From NCBI GenBank assembly GCA_022376925.1, contig JAIOJX010000003.1, positions 33,800,874-33,864,873 on the forward strand: 64,000 bases of DNA, in the 5' to 3' direction. Shown piece by piece: positions 1 to 10,334 of the stretch. The stretch's first letter is position 1; every line of letters begins with the position of its first letter. This DNA is from Tragulus kanchil (taxonomy: Eukaryota > Chordata > Mammalia > Artiodactyla > Tragulidae). The notes under the pieces were generated by a model. It worked only from the letters and a program-made list of their open reading frames with translations, had not been told where the DNA came from and searched no databases. The translations under genes were made by a program, and so were the position numbers.

Positions 1-278
1 AAAAAGAGGCACCAGGCTTCATTTGTTCAATAGTCTCTGGTCACTGTACTGCTTCACTGGCAACAACATAATACAACATTAACAATAAGGTCACCACATA
101 ACAAAGTTGCCTGATTTCAGTACTGAGGATAAAGGTCATTCAACATCAGAAGGGACAAAATGACGACAGGAATTTAGACAGAGTGACTTACCATATGCTG
201 CCTTCTGGAACTAGGGATAAATGTATACCCATTACCTGGCTTAAGATTCAAATTGGAGGCAGAAGTCAGGGTGATCAA

Positions 279-411
279 GGGACTTCCCTAGTGGTCCAGT
301 GGCTGAGATTCCAAACTTCCAATCCAGGTTTGATCCGTGGTTGGGTGACTGATATCCCAAGTGCCACAACTAAGACCCAGAGCAGTCACATAAATACAAT
401 TAAAAAAAAAA
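279..411 (+). mobile_element. Short CHR-type SINE (tRNA head plus short tail)
   Basis: It opens with the head GGGACTTCCCTAGTGGTCCA and has a degraded B box (GGTTTGATCC). It then reads CACAACTAAGACCCAGAGCA and ends in an A-run. This is the short tRNA-derived CHR-like layout common in ruminants and cetaceans. A longer CHR SINE follows in the same orientation. No clear target-site duplication is visible. Confidence 0.75.
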
Positions 412-417
412 AGATTC

Positions 418-778
418 AGGGCTTCCCTGGTGGCTCAGTGGTGAAGAGCTCACCTGCCGATGCAGGAGACATGGGTTCGATCCCTGAGCCGAGAAAATCC
501 CACATGCTGCGGAGCAACTAAGCCCATGAGCCATAACTATGGAGCCTGTGCTCTAGAGCCTCAGAGCCACAACTACTGAGCCCACGTGCCACAACTACTG
601 AAGCCCATGTGCCCTAGAGCCCAAGTTCCACACCAAGTGAAGTTATTTCAACCGGAAGCCTGCTCAACTCAACTAGAGAGTAGCCCCCACTCCCTGCAAC
701 TAGAGAAGAGCCTGTAGCAGCAGTGAAAACTCAGAATAGAGAAAAATAAATAAGTAAATAAATAAATATAAATTTAAA
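418..778 (+). mobile_element. Long CHR-type SINE
   Basis: The head is GGGCTTCCCTGGTGGCTCAG, with B box GGGTTCGATCC and then CCCACATGCTGCGGAGCAAC. The body has repeated CACAACTACTGA blocks. The tail is made of AAATAAATAAGTAAATAAAT-type repeats. The layout matches full-length CHR-2-like SINEs of Cetartiodactyla and is moderately diverged. Confidence 0.8.
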
Positions 779-1072
779 AAGAAATAGTCAAATTGGGGAG
801 AAAAACTAAGGATCTAACAAAGCCAATGTAAGCTCTGATCATTAAAAAAAACCGGGGAGCGTGGACAGTGATGGAATTCTCTTTATATCTGGAAGCTATA
901 TCCTAAAATAAAGTATTCATAATGTGTCCCACTTTACTTGTCAATAATACCTAGTTTGCCACGAAATATCTATGGATTATGCTTATAGAGAATGATTATT
1001 GAGAAATCTGATGTTAATTTTCCCAATAAGCATAAAGACATCAAGAGCAAATCCTCTTCTTTATCCAGTGTC

Positions 1073-1177
1073 TTAGTTTGTTTGGGCTGCTATGACAGAA
1101 CACCACAGATTGGGTGGTTTATAAACAATAGGAATCAATCTCTGCAGTGTGAGGGGTTGGAAGTCCAATGTCAGAGT
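1073..1177 (-). mobile_element. MLT1 LTR, part present in copy A
   Basis: The segment starting TTAGTTTGTTTGGGCTGC is the reverse complement of an MLT1 (ERVL-MaLR) LTR 3' end. It stops at the duplication junction. The same bases recur, with the rest of the LTR, in copy B. Confidence 0.75.
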
Positions 1178-1397
1178 ACTGAGAAAATAATACAACATTA
1201 ACAATAAGGTCACCACATAACAAAGTTGCCTGATTTCAGTACTGAGGATAAAGGTCATTCAACATCAGAAGGGACAAAATGACGACAGGAATTTAGACAG
1301 AGTGACTTACCATATGCTGCCTTCTGGAACTAGGGATAAATGTATACCCATTACCTGGCTTAAGATTCAAATTGGAGGCAGAAGTCAGGGTGATCAA

Positions 1398-1530
1398 GGG
1401 ACTTCCCTAGTGGTCCAGTGGCTGAGATTCCAAACTTCCAATCCAGGTTTGATCCGTGGTTGGGTGACTGATATCCCAAGTGCCACAACTAAGACCCAGA
1501 GCAGTCACATAAATACAATTAAAAAAAAAA
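1398..1530 (+). mobile_element. Short CHR-type SINE, duplicate
   Basis: This is the copy B rendering of the short SINE near 279, apparently identical to it. Confidence 0.75.
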
Positions 1531-1536
1531 AGATTC

Positions 1537-1896
1537 AGGGCTTCCCTGGTGGCTCAGTGGTGAAGAGCTCACCTGCCGATGCAGGAGACATGGGTTCGAT
1601 CCCTGAGCCGAGAAAATCCCACATGCTGCGGAGCAACTAAGCCCATGAGCCATAACTATGGAGCCTGTGCTCTAGAGCCTCAGAGCCACAACTACTGAGC
1701 CCACGTGCCACAACTACTGAAGCCCATGTGCCCTAGAGCCCAAGTTCCACACCAAGTGAAGTTATTTCAACCGGAAGCCTGCTCAACTCAACTAGAGAGT
1801 AGCCCCACTCCCTGCAACTAGAGAAGAGCCTGTAGCAGCAGTGAAAACTCAGAATAGAGAAAAATAAATAAGTAAATAAATAAATATAAATTTAAA
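1537..1896 (+). mobile_element. Long CHR-type SINE, duplicate
   Basis: This is the copy B rendering of the element near 418. It differs by one missing C in a homopolymer run, as a consensus error would. Confidence 0.8.
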
Positions 1897-2191
1897 AAGA
1901 AATAGTCAAATTGGGGAGAAAAACTAAGGATCTAACAAAGCCAATGTAAGCTCTGATCATTAAAAAAAACCGGGGAGCGTGGACAGTGATGGAATTCTCT
2001 TTATATCTGGAAGCTATATCCTAAAATAAAGTATTCATAATGTGTCCCACTTTACTTGTCAATAATACCTAGTTTGCCACGAAATATCTATGGATTATGC
2101 TTATAGAGAATGATTATTGAGAAATCTGATGTTAATTTTCCCAATAAGCATAAAGACATCAAGAGCAAATCCTCTTCTTTATCCAGTGTCT

Positions 2192-2548
2192 TAGTTTGTT
2201 TGGGCTGCTATGACAGAACACCACAGATTGGGTGGTTTATAAACAATAGGAATCAATCTCTCGCAGTGTGAGGGGTTGGAAGTCCAATGTCAGAGTGCAA
2301 CATGGTCTGGTTCTCGCCAAGTTACCTTTCTAGGTTTCTAACTGCAGACTTCTCATTTGTCCCCATGGGGCAGTAGGGCCAGTGAGGGATCTCTCGAGAG
2401 ACTCTTTTATAGAGACTTTAATTCCATTCATGAGAGCACCACCTCTGGACCTAATCACCTCCCAAAGATCCACCTTTTAATACCATCAACTAAGGCATTA
2501 GAGTATCAGCATTTGAATTTCTGGGACACAAACATTCACACCATATCA
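2192..2548 (-). mobile_element. MLT1-type LTR (ERVL-MaLR), antisense
   Basis: Read on the minus strand, the element runs from the TGATATGGTGTGAATGTTTG end through the conserved block GGAGGTGATTAGGTCC to the CAGCCCAAACAAACTAA end. These are hallmarks of MLT1 LTRs, ancient non-coding mammalian retrotransposon remnants. No internal MaLR sequence is seen, so it is a solo LTR. Confidence 0.82.
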
Positions 2549-2569
2549 TCCCCACACTGACTTTTAATA

Positions 2570-2859
2570 AGAAAAGCATTCGGGCTTTAACCACTGGTGG
2601 TGCAGTGGTTAAAGAGTCTGCCTTGCAGTGCAAGGGGCACCAGTTCGATCCCTGGCCCGGGAAGATCCCACATGCCGCAGAGCGACTGGACCAGTGTGTC
2701 CATTTATGAGCCAGCGCTCTGGAGAAAATGCACCCAGAGACAGTGCTCTGCAGTGAGCAACTGGAGGCCCACACATGCCAAAAAGCAAAAGATGGATAAA
2801 AAATAAATATAAATAAAAAAACAGGCATGATGGGGAAAAGAAAAAAAAAAGAAAAGCAT
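2570..2859 (+). mobile_element. CHR-derived SINE with GTGTCC body, with TSD
   Basis: The SINE lies between direct repeats AGAAAAGCAT at 2570-2579 and 2850-2859. Its head is eroded (TGGTGGTGCAGTGGTTAAAG) and its B box is CAGTTCGATCCC. The distinctive body has CTGGACCAGTGTGTCCA, GCGCTCTGGAG and GGAGGCCCACACATGCC. The tail is A-rich. It is an older member of the family abundant elsewhere here. Confidence 0.8.
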
Positions 2860-3185
2860 CCATGTTATAAACACACATATACAACATAAATATACCACAT
2901 AGAGTAGAAAACCAAATGCAATTTATTTTGGGTGTGAATGAGGCAGATGATTTGGTTCACTATAGGTCTCTGAAATTTGCTGGGAATCCAGTTGTTTGGA
3001 ATATAGAACAATGTCTGTTTTCATGGAGTCACAAACCTCTCACACTTGAAGGAACTTTCCACATTTCCCACCCAGACCTCCATTTTGAAACTATGGAGGC
3101 GGAGGGTCAGAGAGCTAATACAGCCTTAGTGTGCTATCTGCAAAGCCACCATTCCACCTTCAGCTTGCTTCAAATGTGGTAATTA
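2860..3185. other. No gene; unclassified sequence
   Basis: I see no gene. Around 3060-3120 there is faint similarity to an antisense MIR core (CTCCATTTTGAAAC...GGTCAGAGAG), too weak to call. Confidence 0.4.
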
Positions 3186-3706
3186 TCAGTTCAGTTCAGT
3201 GGCTCAGTCGTGTCTGACTCTTTGCAACTCCATAGACTGCAGCACGCCAGGCTTCTCTGTCCTTCACCATCTCCTAGAGTCTGCTCAAGCTCATGTCCAT
3301 TGACTCAGTCCATGCAACCATCTCATCCTCTGTCGCCCCCTTCTTCTTGGCCTTCGATCTTTACAGCATCAAGCTCTTTTCCAAACAGTTATGTCTTCAC
3401 ATCAGGTGGCCAAAGAATTAGAGCTTCAGCTTCAGCATCAGTCCTTCCAATGAATATTCAGGGTTGATTTTCTTCAGGATTGACTGGTTTGATTTCCTTG
3501 CTGTCCAAGGGACTCTCAAAAGCTTTCTCCAACACCACAGTTCAAAGGCATCAATTCTTTGGTGTTCAGCCTTCTTTATGGTCCAACATGCATGACTACT
3601 GGGAAAATCATATCTTTGACGATACACACTTTTGTTGACAAAGTGATGTCTCTGCTTTTGAATACGCTGTTTAGGTTTGTCATAGCTCTTCCAAAGAACA
3701 AGCGTC
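3186..3706 (-). mobile_element. BovB LINE 3' end (ORF2 C-terminus), antisense
   Basis: It starts with the reversed BovB 3' terminus (TTCAGTTCAGTGGCTCAGTC). Translated on the minus strand it gives the BovB C-terminal motifs LLRVPWTARKSNQSILK and NPEYSLEGLMLKLKL. The reading frame is interrupted, so it is a dead, 5'-truncated insertion of the ruminant RTE-type LINE. Confidence 0.85.
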
Positions 3707-4228
3707 TATATAAAACAATCCAAAGTACCCCACTGACTGTTCCCACCACATCCAGCCAGAAAGAGCCCTCTGAAACAGTGCAAATCAGAATAAACATTCA
3801 AAACTTTGACACATCAAGAACTCAACATGCCAGAATTTCTTTGGAAGAACTATTAGTCAAAAGTTTTGCCACAAAAGGATTCATTCTGATATAGCTGCTG
3901 ATCCTCTTAGAGGTTGCTGCTTTGGAACATGTAAAACATCTTCTTTATAAAACAAAATAAATGAGTTTTCCAAAAATACAGTCTTTGAAAACAGAGTAGG
4001 TACCTAGCCTCAGTTACATGTGTGCAAGCTTAAACCCCAAACAATGTCAACCCCATACATACATACATACATACATACATACATGTCTGATCATGTAAGG
4101 TTGGGATATAAGGTGACCTAAACACATAAAGCTAGCCCAAATCCCATCTCTGACCATGGGAAATGACCATGATTTCTGACACAATACGGCTGCACATACA
4201 TGCAGTACTCTCTAGCTGCACGTGATCA
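3707..4228. other. Unclassified sequence with a CATA microsatellite
   Basis: No gene is seen. A perfect (CATA)n run of about 31 bases lies at 4054-4084. The rest is unassigned. Confidence 0.5.
4054..4084. repeat. (CATA)n microsatellite
   Basis: About 7.5 uninterrupted units of the tetranucleotide CATA; a potential length-variable marker. Confidence 0.9.
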
Positions 4229-4405
4229 GGGCTTCCCCGGTTGCTCAGTGGTAAAGAATTCTCAGATGGAGGAGACTGGGTCAGGAAGATCCCTTAGAGG
4301 AGAGAAAGGCAACCCTTTCCAGTATTCTGACCTGGGAAATTCCATGGACTGAGAAGCCTGGTGGGGTGAAGTCCATGGGGTTATAAAGAGTCAACTGAGC
4401 ACTCA
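4229..4405 (+). mobile_element. Bov-tA SINE, degraded
   Basis: The head GGGCTTCCCCGGTTGCTCAG is followed by the BovB-derived body: CCATGGACTGAGAAGCCTGG, GTCCATGGGG and AAAGAGTCAACTGAGCA. Missing stretches and transitions mark it as old. Its 3' tail reappears at 5419-5450 because duplication 2 begins inside it. Confidence 0.78.
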
Positions 4406-4639
4406 TCTGCATGTCACCATTTAAATTCCAAGGAATAATATGAAAACTAGTTCCTTAATGACACTAGCCACAAGTGTTTAGTGGCTACCATACTGCGCAG
4501 CACTGATAAGAACATTTGCATCATACTGAAGACTCCACTGAATATCATTGCTCAAACAAAGATCCTTTTACTACTCTCCTTAAATGAATCTCCTTCATTT
4601 ACTTCGTGAATTAGCCACATCATTTTCTAATAGCTTTTG

Positions 4640-4790
4640 TCCCAACTGTGCTATATCTGAGCAATGAGGCTCCTGAGTAAGTCACTTAACCCGCTGAGCC
4701 AGTTTGCTTATCTTTAAAATCAGAATACTAATCCCTTCCCTGTTTGTCTCACAGGCTGCTCTGATGTTCAAAGGAAATGTCACTATACAA
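4640..4790 (+). mobile_element. MIR SINE
   Basis: The core AAGTCACTTAACCCGCTGAG followed by CAGTTTGCTTATCTTTAAAA matches the MIR consensus order (ACTTAACCTCTC, then CAGTTTCCTCATCTGTAAAA). It is a diverged ancient mammalian SINE in sense orientation. Confidence 0.65.
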
Positions 4791-4904
4791 AATGAAGGAT
4801 AGTTGTTTCCAAAGGCCCTTTTCCTTTCTTTCATTTTCTAGGGACTGCCAGAAAATAGGTGATACACCTTTTACACTTAAAATATGGAATAAATATTACA
4901 ATAT

Positions 4905-5080
4905 AGTGAGACTTCCTTGGTGATCCAATGACTAAGACTAACACTCCCAATGCAGGTGGTCCAAGTTTCATTGCTGGCCAGGGAACTAGATCCCACATAC
5001 TGCAACTAAGAGTTAGCACACCACAACTAAGACCCAGCACAGCCAAATAAATAACATAAATATGTCTATTCTAAAAAAAA
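4905..5080 (+). mobile_element. Short CHR-type SINE
   Basis: The head is GACTTCCTTGGTGATCCAAT. The middle is GGGAACTAGATCCCACATAC, and the end is AACTAAGACCCAGCACAGCC followed by AAATAAATAA. This is the standard layout of the short tRNA-derived class. Confidence 0.8.
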
Positions 5081-5223
5081 GCACAACATAAGGAAGATAG
5101 AGACTAAAAAAGACACAGAAGCTGGTTAGGCCTCCCAACTTAGCCACATCTTATTTTTTCGAGGCTAAATGATTGGGCTTCTGTTCTACATGAGTCATCA
5201 GAAAATAAGTAACAGCTCCAGGT

Positions 5224-5418
5224 TTCAAACTGTGGTGCTGGAGAAGACGCTTGAGATCTCTTGGACAGCAAGGAGTTCAAATCACTTAGTCCTAAAGGAA
5301 ATCAGCCCTGGATATTCATTGGAAGGACTGATGCTGAAGTTGAAGCTCAATATTTTGGCTCCCTGATGCAATGAGCCAACTCGCTGGAAAATACCCTGAT
5401 GATAGGAAAACTTGAAGG
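5224..5418 (+). mobile_element. BovB LINE 3' region, copy A fragment
   Basis: It translates to VVLEKTLEISWTARSSNHLV and then SPGYSLEGLMLKLKL, the BovB ORF2 C-terminal region. It is cut by the duplication 2 junction. Part of it occurs three times (5260-5418, 6307-6465, 7463-7621). Confidence 0.83.
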
Positions 5419-5685
5419 CCATGGGGTTATAAAGAGTCAACTGAGCACTCATCTGCATGTCACCATTTAAATTCCAAGGAATAATATGAAAACTAGTTCC
5501 TTAATGACACTAGCCACAAGTGTTTAGTGGCTACCATACTGCGCAGCACTGATAAGAACATTTGCATCATACTGAAGACTCCACTGAATATCATTGCTCA
5601 AACAAAGATCCTTTTACTACTCTCCTTAAATGAATCTCCTTCATTTACTTCGTGAATTAGCCACATCATTTTCTAATAGCTTTTG

Positions 5686-5836
5686 TCCCAACTGTGCTAT
5701 ATCTGAGCAATGAGGCTCCTGAGTAAGTCACTTAACCCGCTGAGCCAGTTTGCTTATCTTTAAAATCAGAATACTAATCCCTTCCCTGTTTGTCTCACAG
5801 GCTGCTCTGATGTTCAAAGGAAATGTCACTATACAA
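5686..5836 (+). mobile_element. MIR SINE, duplicate
   Basis: Copy B rendering of the MIR near 4640. Confidence 0.65.
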
Positions 5837-5950
5837 AATGAAGGATAGTTGTTTCCAAAGGCCCTTTTCCTTTCTTTCATTTTCTAGGGACTGCCAGAAA
5901 ATAGGTGATACACCTTTTACACTTAAAATATGGAATAAATATTACAATAT

Positions 5951-6126
5951 AGTGAGACTTCCTTGGTGATCCAATGACTAAGACTAACACTCCCAATGCA
6001 GGTGGTCCAAGTTTCATTGCTGGCCAGGGAACTAGATCCCACATACTGCAACTAAGAGTTAGCACACCACAACTAAGACCCAGCACAGCCAAATAAATAA
6101 CATAAATATGTATATTTTAAAAAATA
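5951..6126 (+). mobile_element. Short CHR-type SINE, duplicate
   Basis: Copy B rendering of the element near 4905. Its A-rich tail differs from copy A. Confidence 0.78.
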
Positions 6127-6269
6127 GCACAACATAAGGAAGATAGAGACTAAAAAAGACACAGAAGCTGGTTAGGCCTCCCAACTTAGCCACATCTTAT
6201 TTTTTCGAGGCTAAATGATTGGGCTTCTGTTCTACATGAGTCATCAGAAAATAAGTAACAGCTCCAGGT

Positions 6270-6608
6270 TTCAAACTGTGGTGCTGGAGAAGACGCTTGA
6301 GATCTCTTGGACAGCAAGGAGTTCAAATCACTTAGTCCTAAAGGAAATCAGCCCTGGATATTCATTGGAAGGACTGATGCTGAAGTTGAAGCTCCAATAT
6401 TTTGGCTCCCTGATGCAATGAGCCAACTCGCTGGAAAATACCCTGATGATAGGAAAACTTGAAGGCAAAAGGAGAAGGAGGTGGTCGAGGATAAGATGGT
6501 TAGATAGCATCACCAACGATGGGAGACAGTGAAGGACAGGGGAGCCTGACCTGCTGCAGCCCATGGGATCAAAAAGGGTTGAACACAACTTAGCAACTGA
6601 ACAACAAC
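6270..6608 (+). mobile_element. BovB LINE 3' end, sense
   Basis: It continues past the copy A fragment to the true 3' terminus: GGTTAGATAGCATCACCAAC, CCATGGGATCAAAAAGGGTT and ACTGAACAACAACC, the last being the BovB 3' end with its short ACA repeats. It is 5'-truncated and non-coding. Confidence 0.85.
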
Positions 6609-6704
6609 CAGTGGGTATAAGCACAGAAAGTATGTCCGTTGCTGTTATCTAGGAACAAAACTATTCAGTAGTATATTTATCAGCCTTTATAATTATGGTA
6701 ATAG

Positions 6705-6840
6705 TGGCTAACACTGTTGAAATCTGCTGCCATTTTGCTAAGTGCTTCATATATATCTCACCATATTTCACAGCAAACACATGCAATAAGTACTACTGTT
6801 ATTACCATTTTACATATCAGGAAACTAAGACTTAGAATTT
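6705..6840 (-). mobile_element. MIR SINE, antisense, split by a younger SINE
   Basis: CTAAGTGCTTCATATATATC and ACCATTTTACATATCAGGAA match the reversed MIR core (CCCATTTTACAGATGAGGAA). Its end is interrupted by the SINE inserted at 6841. Confidence 0.65.
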
Positions 6841-7125
6841 TTTTTGTTAATTTTGGCCTCTTTGATTGTTTTTTTATTGATTTATTCTCATCCATCTTTA
6901 TTCTTTGGCCTGTGTGGGCCTCCCATTACAGTGGTCTCTCTTGCGGCAGAGCACAGGCTCTGGGCACATGTGCTCCAGAGCGCTGGCTCGTAATTGGACA
7001 CACTGGTCCAGCTGCTCCACAGCACATGGGATCTTCCCCGGACAGGGATTGAACCAGTGCCCCTTGCACTGCAAGGTGAACTCTTTACCCACTGGACCAC
7101 CAGGGAAGCCCAAGACTTAGAATTT
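6827..7125 (-). mobile_element. CHR-derived SINE with GTGTCC body, antisense, with TSD
   Basis: Direct repeats AAGACTTAGAATTT flank it (6827-6840 and 7112-7125). On the minus strand it has the CHR head and the B box GGTTCAATCCC. The body has GACCAGTGTGTCCAATTACG and GGAGGCCCACACAGGCC, with a short A/T-rich tail. It lies inside an older MIR. Confidence 0.85.
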
Positions 7126-7159
7126 TAAGGAATTTATCACAAATGCCCTTTCCCTCACT

Positions 7160-7337
7160 TGACCCTGACCCCATGAACTGTAGCCCACCAGGCTCCTGTG
7201 TCCATGGATTTCTCCAGGCAAGAATACTGGAGTAGGTTGCCATTTCCTCCTCCAGGAGATCTTCCTGACCCAGGCATCAAACCTGGTCTTCTTCACTGAC
7301 AGATGGATTCTTTACACTGAGCCACCTGAGAAGCCCA
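7160..7337 (-). mobile_element. Bov-tA SINE, antisense
   Basis: On the plus strand it reads ACTGTAGCCCACCAGGCTCC, then GGTTGCCATTTCCTCCTCCA, and ends with the reversed tRNA head GAGCCACCTGAGAAGCCC. Confidence 0.85.
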
Positions 7338-7462
7338 TCCTATTTATGTATAGTCTCATCTTTTTTATTTTAATTTTCATTATATTAACATTATATTACT
7401 TTATTTTCTTTAAAGATTTTTGTTTCGATGTGGACCATTTTTAAAAATCTTTATTGAGTTGG

Positions 7463-7765
7463 TTGGACAGCAAGGAGTTCAAATCACTTAGTCCTAAAGG
7501 AAATCAGCCCTGGATATTCATTGGAAGGACTGATGCTGAAGTTGAAGCTCCAATATTTTGGCTCCCTGATGCAATGAGCCAACTCGCTGGAAAATACCCT
7601 GATGATAGGAAAACTTGAAGGCAAAAGGAGAAGGAGGTGGTCGAGGATAAGATGGTTAGATAGCATCACCAACGATGGGAGACAGTGAAGGACAGGGGAG
7701 CCTGACCTGCTGCAGCCCATGGGATCAAAAAGGGTTGAACACAACTTAGCAACTGAACAACAACC
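7463..7765 (+). mobile_element. BovB LINE 3' end, duplicate
   Basis: Copy B of the BovB 3' end near 6270, beginning abruptly at the junction. Confidence 0.85.
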
Positions 7766-7861
7766 AGTGGGTATAAGCACAGAAAGTATGTCCGTTGCTG
7801 TTATCTAGGAACAAAACTATTCAGTAGTATATTTATCAGCCTTTATAATTATGGTAATAGT

Positions 7862-7997
7862 GGCTAACACTGTTGAAATCTGCTGCCATTTTTGCTAAGT
7901 GCTTCATATATATCTCACCATATTTCACAGCAAACACATGCAATAAGTACTACTGTTATTACCATTTTACATATCAGGAAACTAAGACTTAGAATTT
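7862..7997 (-). mobile_element. MIR SINE, antisense, duplicate
   Basis: Copy B of the MIR near 6705. Confidence 0.62.
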
Positions 7998-8282
7998 TTT
8001 TTGTTAATTTTGGCCTCTTTGATTGTTTTTTTATTGATTTATTCTCATCCATCTTTATTCTTTGGCCTGTGTGGGCCTCCCATTACAGTGGTCTCTCTTG
8101 CGGCAGAGCACAGGCTCTGGGCACATGTGCTCCAGAGCGCTGGCTCGTAATTGGACACACTGGTCCAGCTGCTCCACAGCACATGGGATCTTCCCCGGAC
8201 AGGGATTGAACCAGTGCCCCTTGCACTGCAAGGTGAACTCTTTACCCACTGGACCACCAGGGAAGCCCAAGACTTAGAATTT
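7984..8282 (-). mobile_element. CHR-derived SINE, antisense, duplicate
   Basis: Copy B of the element at 6827, including both flanking AAGACTTAGAATTT repeats. Confidence 0.83.
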
Positions 8283-8317
8283 TAAGGAATTTATCACAAA
8301 TGCCCTTTCCCTCACTT

Positions 8318-8495
8318 GACCCTGACCCCATGAACTGTAGCCCACCAGGCTCCTGTGTCCATGGATTTCTCCAGGCAAGAATACTGGAGTAGGTTGCCAT
8401 TTCCTCCTCCAGGAGATCTTCCTGACCCAGGCATCAAACCTGGTCTTCTTCACTGACAGATGGATTCTTTACACTGAGCCACCTGAGAAGCCCAT
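8318..8495 (-). mobile_element. Bov-tA SINE, antisense, duplicate
   Basis: Copy B of the Bov-tA near 7160. Confidence 0.83.
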
Positions 8496-8594
8496 CCTAT
8501 TTATGTATAGTCTCATCTTTTTTATTTTAATTTTCATTATATTAACATTATATTACTTTATTTTCTTTAAAGATTTTTGTTTCGATGTGGACCA

Positions 8595-8762
8595 TTTTTA
8601 AAAATCTTTATTGAGTTGGTTACAGTATTGCCTCTGTTTTTATATTTTGTGTTTTTTTGGCTGTGAGGCATGTGGGATTTTAGCTCCCTAACCAGGAATT
8701 GAACCTACACCCCCTGCATTGAAAAACACAGTTTTAGCCACTGGACTTCCAGAAAAATCCCC
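8595..8762 (-). mobile_element. Short CHR-type SINE, antisense, diverged
   Basis: It reads GGCTGTGAGGCATGTGGGAT, then AACCAGGAATTGAACCTACA, and ends with the reversed head CCACTGGACTTCCAGAAAAA. The preceding T-rich stretch is its reversed tail. Confidence 0.75.
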
Positions 8763-8879
8763 TCATCTTAACTTATAACATCTGCAACAATCCTATTTCC
8801 AAATAAGAGCACAGTTTGAGATATTGGGGGTTAGAACTTACACATATGACTTTTGGGGGGGTCCAGAATTTAACCTATC

Positions 8880-9240
8880 ATGGGGCTATTATAAACAATA
8901 CTGCAGAAAATACATTTGCATGTATTTTAATCAATATATATAATCATTTCTGATGTGTATATTCCTACAAGTGGACAGGCTGGGTTATACAGTGTGCCTT
9001 TGTTCAGCTACAGATACTGCCAGACCCTTTTCCCTGTCATTGGTGATTGGTGCAGTTGCACTGCAGCTCCTAAACATTTGGCGTCTTCTGTCTTTTTTAT
9101 TTCAGCCATTATGATGGGACTCTAGTTACAGTTCTCTTCATTGTGATTTCAATTTAGATTTTCCTAGGGATTAGTATAGTTGAACTCCTTTTCATATCTT
9201 TATTGGCCATCTGGAGATCATCTTTGCTCATCTGTTCACC
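8880..9240 (+). mobile_element. Old L1 3'UTR fragment
   Basis: The order of motifs follows L1M 3'UTRs: GGGGCTATTATAAACAATAC, ACAAGTGGACAGGCTGGGTT, CAGCCATTATGATGGGACTC, TTCATTGTGATTTCAATTTA and CATATCTTTATTGGCCATCT. It is strongly diverged. It probably resumes after the SINE at 9520-9640. Confidence 0.72.
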
Positions 9241-9242
9241 TA

Positions 9243-9508
9243 TCTTTTTTTTGGCCACTTCTATTGGTCTTTCATTTATTCATTTTCATCTATCTTTGTT
9301 CTTTGGCCTGTGTGGGCCTCCCATCGCAGCAGCCTCTCTTGCTGCAGAGCACCTGCTCTGGGTGCACACACTCCAGAGCTCCAGCTTGGTAGTTGGACAC
9401 ATCGTTCCAGCCACTCCACGGCACATGGGATCCTCCCAGGCCAGGGATTGAACCGGCAACTCTTGCCCTGCAAGGTGGTGTCCTTACCCACTGGACCACC
9501 AGGGAAGC
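9243..9508 (-). mobile_element. CHR-derived SINE with GTGTCC body, antisense
   Basis: It starts with the reversed tail and GGCCACTTCTATTGGTCTTT, then GGGCCTCCCATCGCAGCAGC and TAGTTGGACACATCG. It ends with the reversed head GGACCACCAGGGAAGCC. Approximate flanking repeats CCTATC(A)TTTTTT support insertion into the L1 remnant. Confidence 0.83.
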
Positions 9509-9700
9509 CCTATCATTTTTTTTCAATTACCTGCATTTGTCTTGGATTTGCAACAACTAATTATTGTTCTTGAAATAATTGTTCCTTTGTCATATGACAC
9601 ATATGTGTATCCTTTTTCACTATTGCCAGTGTTAGGAACCAGGCTTAGGCAAGTGGACAGATCTATGTGATTTGCTTCACTTTCTGCCCTCTTCTCTTAC

Positions 9701-9932
9701 GCATGCATGCTAAGTCACTTCAGTCGTGTCTGACTCTTGCGACCCTATGGACTGTAGCCCACCAGGCTCCTCTGTCCATAGGATTGTCCAGGCAAGACTA
9801 CCAGGGTGGGTTGCCATTTCCTCCTCCAGAGGATCTTTCCAACCCAGGGATTGAACCCATGTCTCCTGTGTCTTTTGCATTAGCAGGCCGGGTCTTTGCC
9901 ACTAGCACCACCTGGGAAACCCACTGCTCCTA
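9701..9932 (-). mobile_element. Bov-tA SINE, antisense, full length
   Basis: Reversed 3' end CACTTCAGTCGTGTCTGACT, then GGACTGTAGCCCACCAGGCT, TTGCCATTTCCTCCTCCAGA and the reversed head CACCTGGGAAACCC. Confidence 0.88.
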
Positions 9933-9994
9933 TGCATGTATTCAAAATGCCAAAGGAGGGGGTGGGGGAAATCGTACTCTAAAAAGGGTCAGCA

Positions 9995-10060
9995 GGGACT
10001 TCCCTTGTGGTTCAGTGACTAAGACTCCACGTTCCCAATGCAGGGGGCCTTGTTCGAACC
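9995..10060 (+). mobile_element. Short CHR-type SINE, cut by junction
   Basis: Only the head (GGGACTTCCCTTGTGGTTCA) and B-box region are present before the jump back to copy B. Confidence 0.75.
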
Positions 10061-10332
10061 AAGTGGACAGGCTGGGTTATACAGTGTGCCTTTGTTCAGC
10101 TACAGATACTGCCAGACCCTTTTCCCTGTCATTGGTGATTGGTGCAGTTGCACTGCAGCTCCTAAACATTTGGCGTCTTCTGTCTTTTTTATTTCAGCCA
10201 TTATGATGGGACTCTAGTTACAGTTCTCTTCATTGTGATTTCAATTTAGATTTTCCTAGGGATTAGTATAGTTGAACTCCTTTTCATATCTTTATTGGCC
10301 ATCTGGAGATCATCTTTGCTCATCTGTTCACC
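10061..10332 (+). mobile_element. Old L1 3'UTR fragment, duplicate
   Basis: Copy B of part of the L1 remnant near 8969-9240. Confidence 0.7.
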
Positions 10333-10334
10333 TA

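Larger units (their letters stand above)
68..2296. repeat. Tandem duplication 1 (unit about 1.12 kb)
   Basis: Copy A is 68-1177 and copy B 1187-2296, at a constant shift of 1119 that drops by one base where copy B lacks a C in the CCCCC run near 1803. The filler is 9 bases (1178-1186). Copy A breaks inside an MLT1 LTR that is complete only in copy B, so copy A ends arbitrarily within an element. I infer an unmerged assembly overlap. Confidence 0.93.
4373..6465. repeat. Tandem duplication 2 (unit about 1.05 kb)
   Basis: Copy A is 4373-5418 and copy B 5419-6465, abutting directly. The shift is 1046-1047. Differences sit near 5073 versus 6119 (TCTATTCT versus TATATTTT), with a one-base gap in BovB (GCTCAATA versus GCTCCAATA). 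Both breakpoints fall inside repeats: Bov-tA at the start and BovB at the end. Confidence 0.93.
6307..8620. repeat. Tandem duplication 3 (unit about 1.16 kb)
   Basis: Copy A is 6307-7462 and copy B 7463-8620, with direct abutment at GTTGG|TTGGACAG. The shift is 1156, becoming 1157 after an extra T in copy B (CCATTTTTGC). The start lies inside the second copy of duplication 2, giving a triplicated BovB stretch. Confidence 0.93.

Noticed and set aside
9667..10206. 179-codon ORF, the longest in the window
   Set aside because: It translates an antisense Bov-tA SINE, a short CHR SINE and flanks, and its end is created by a duplication junction. No protein family is recognisable.
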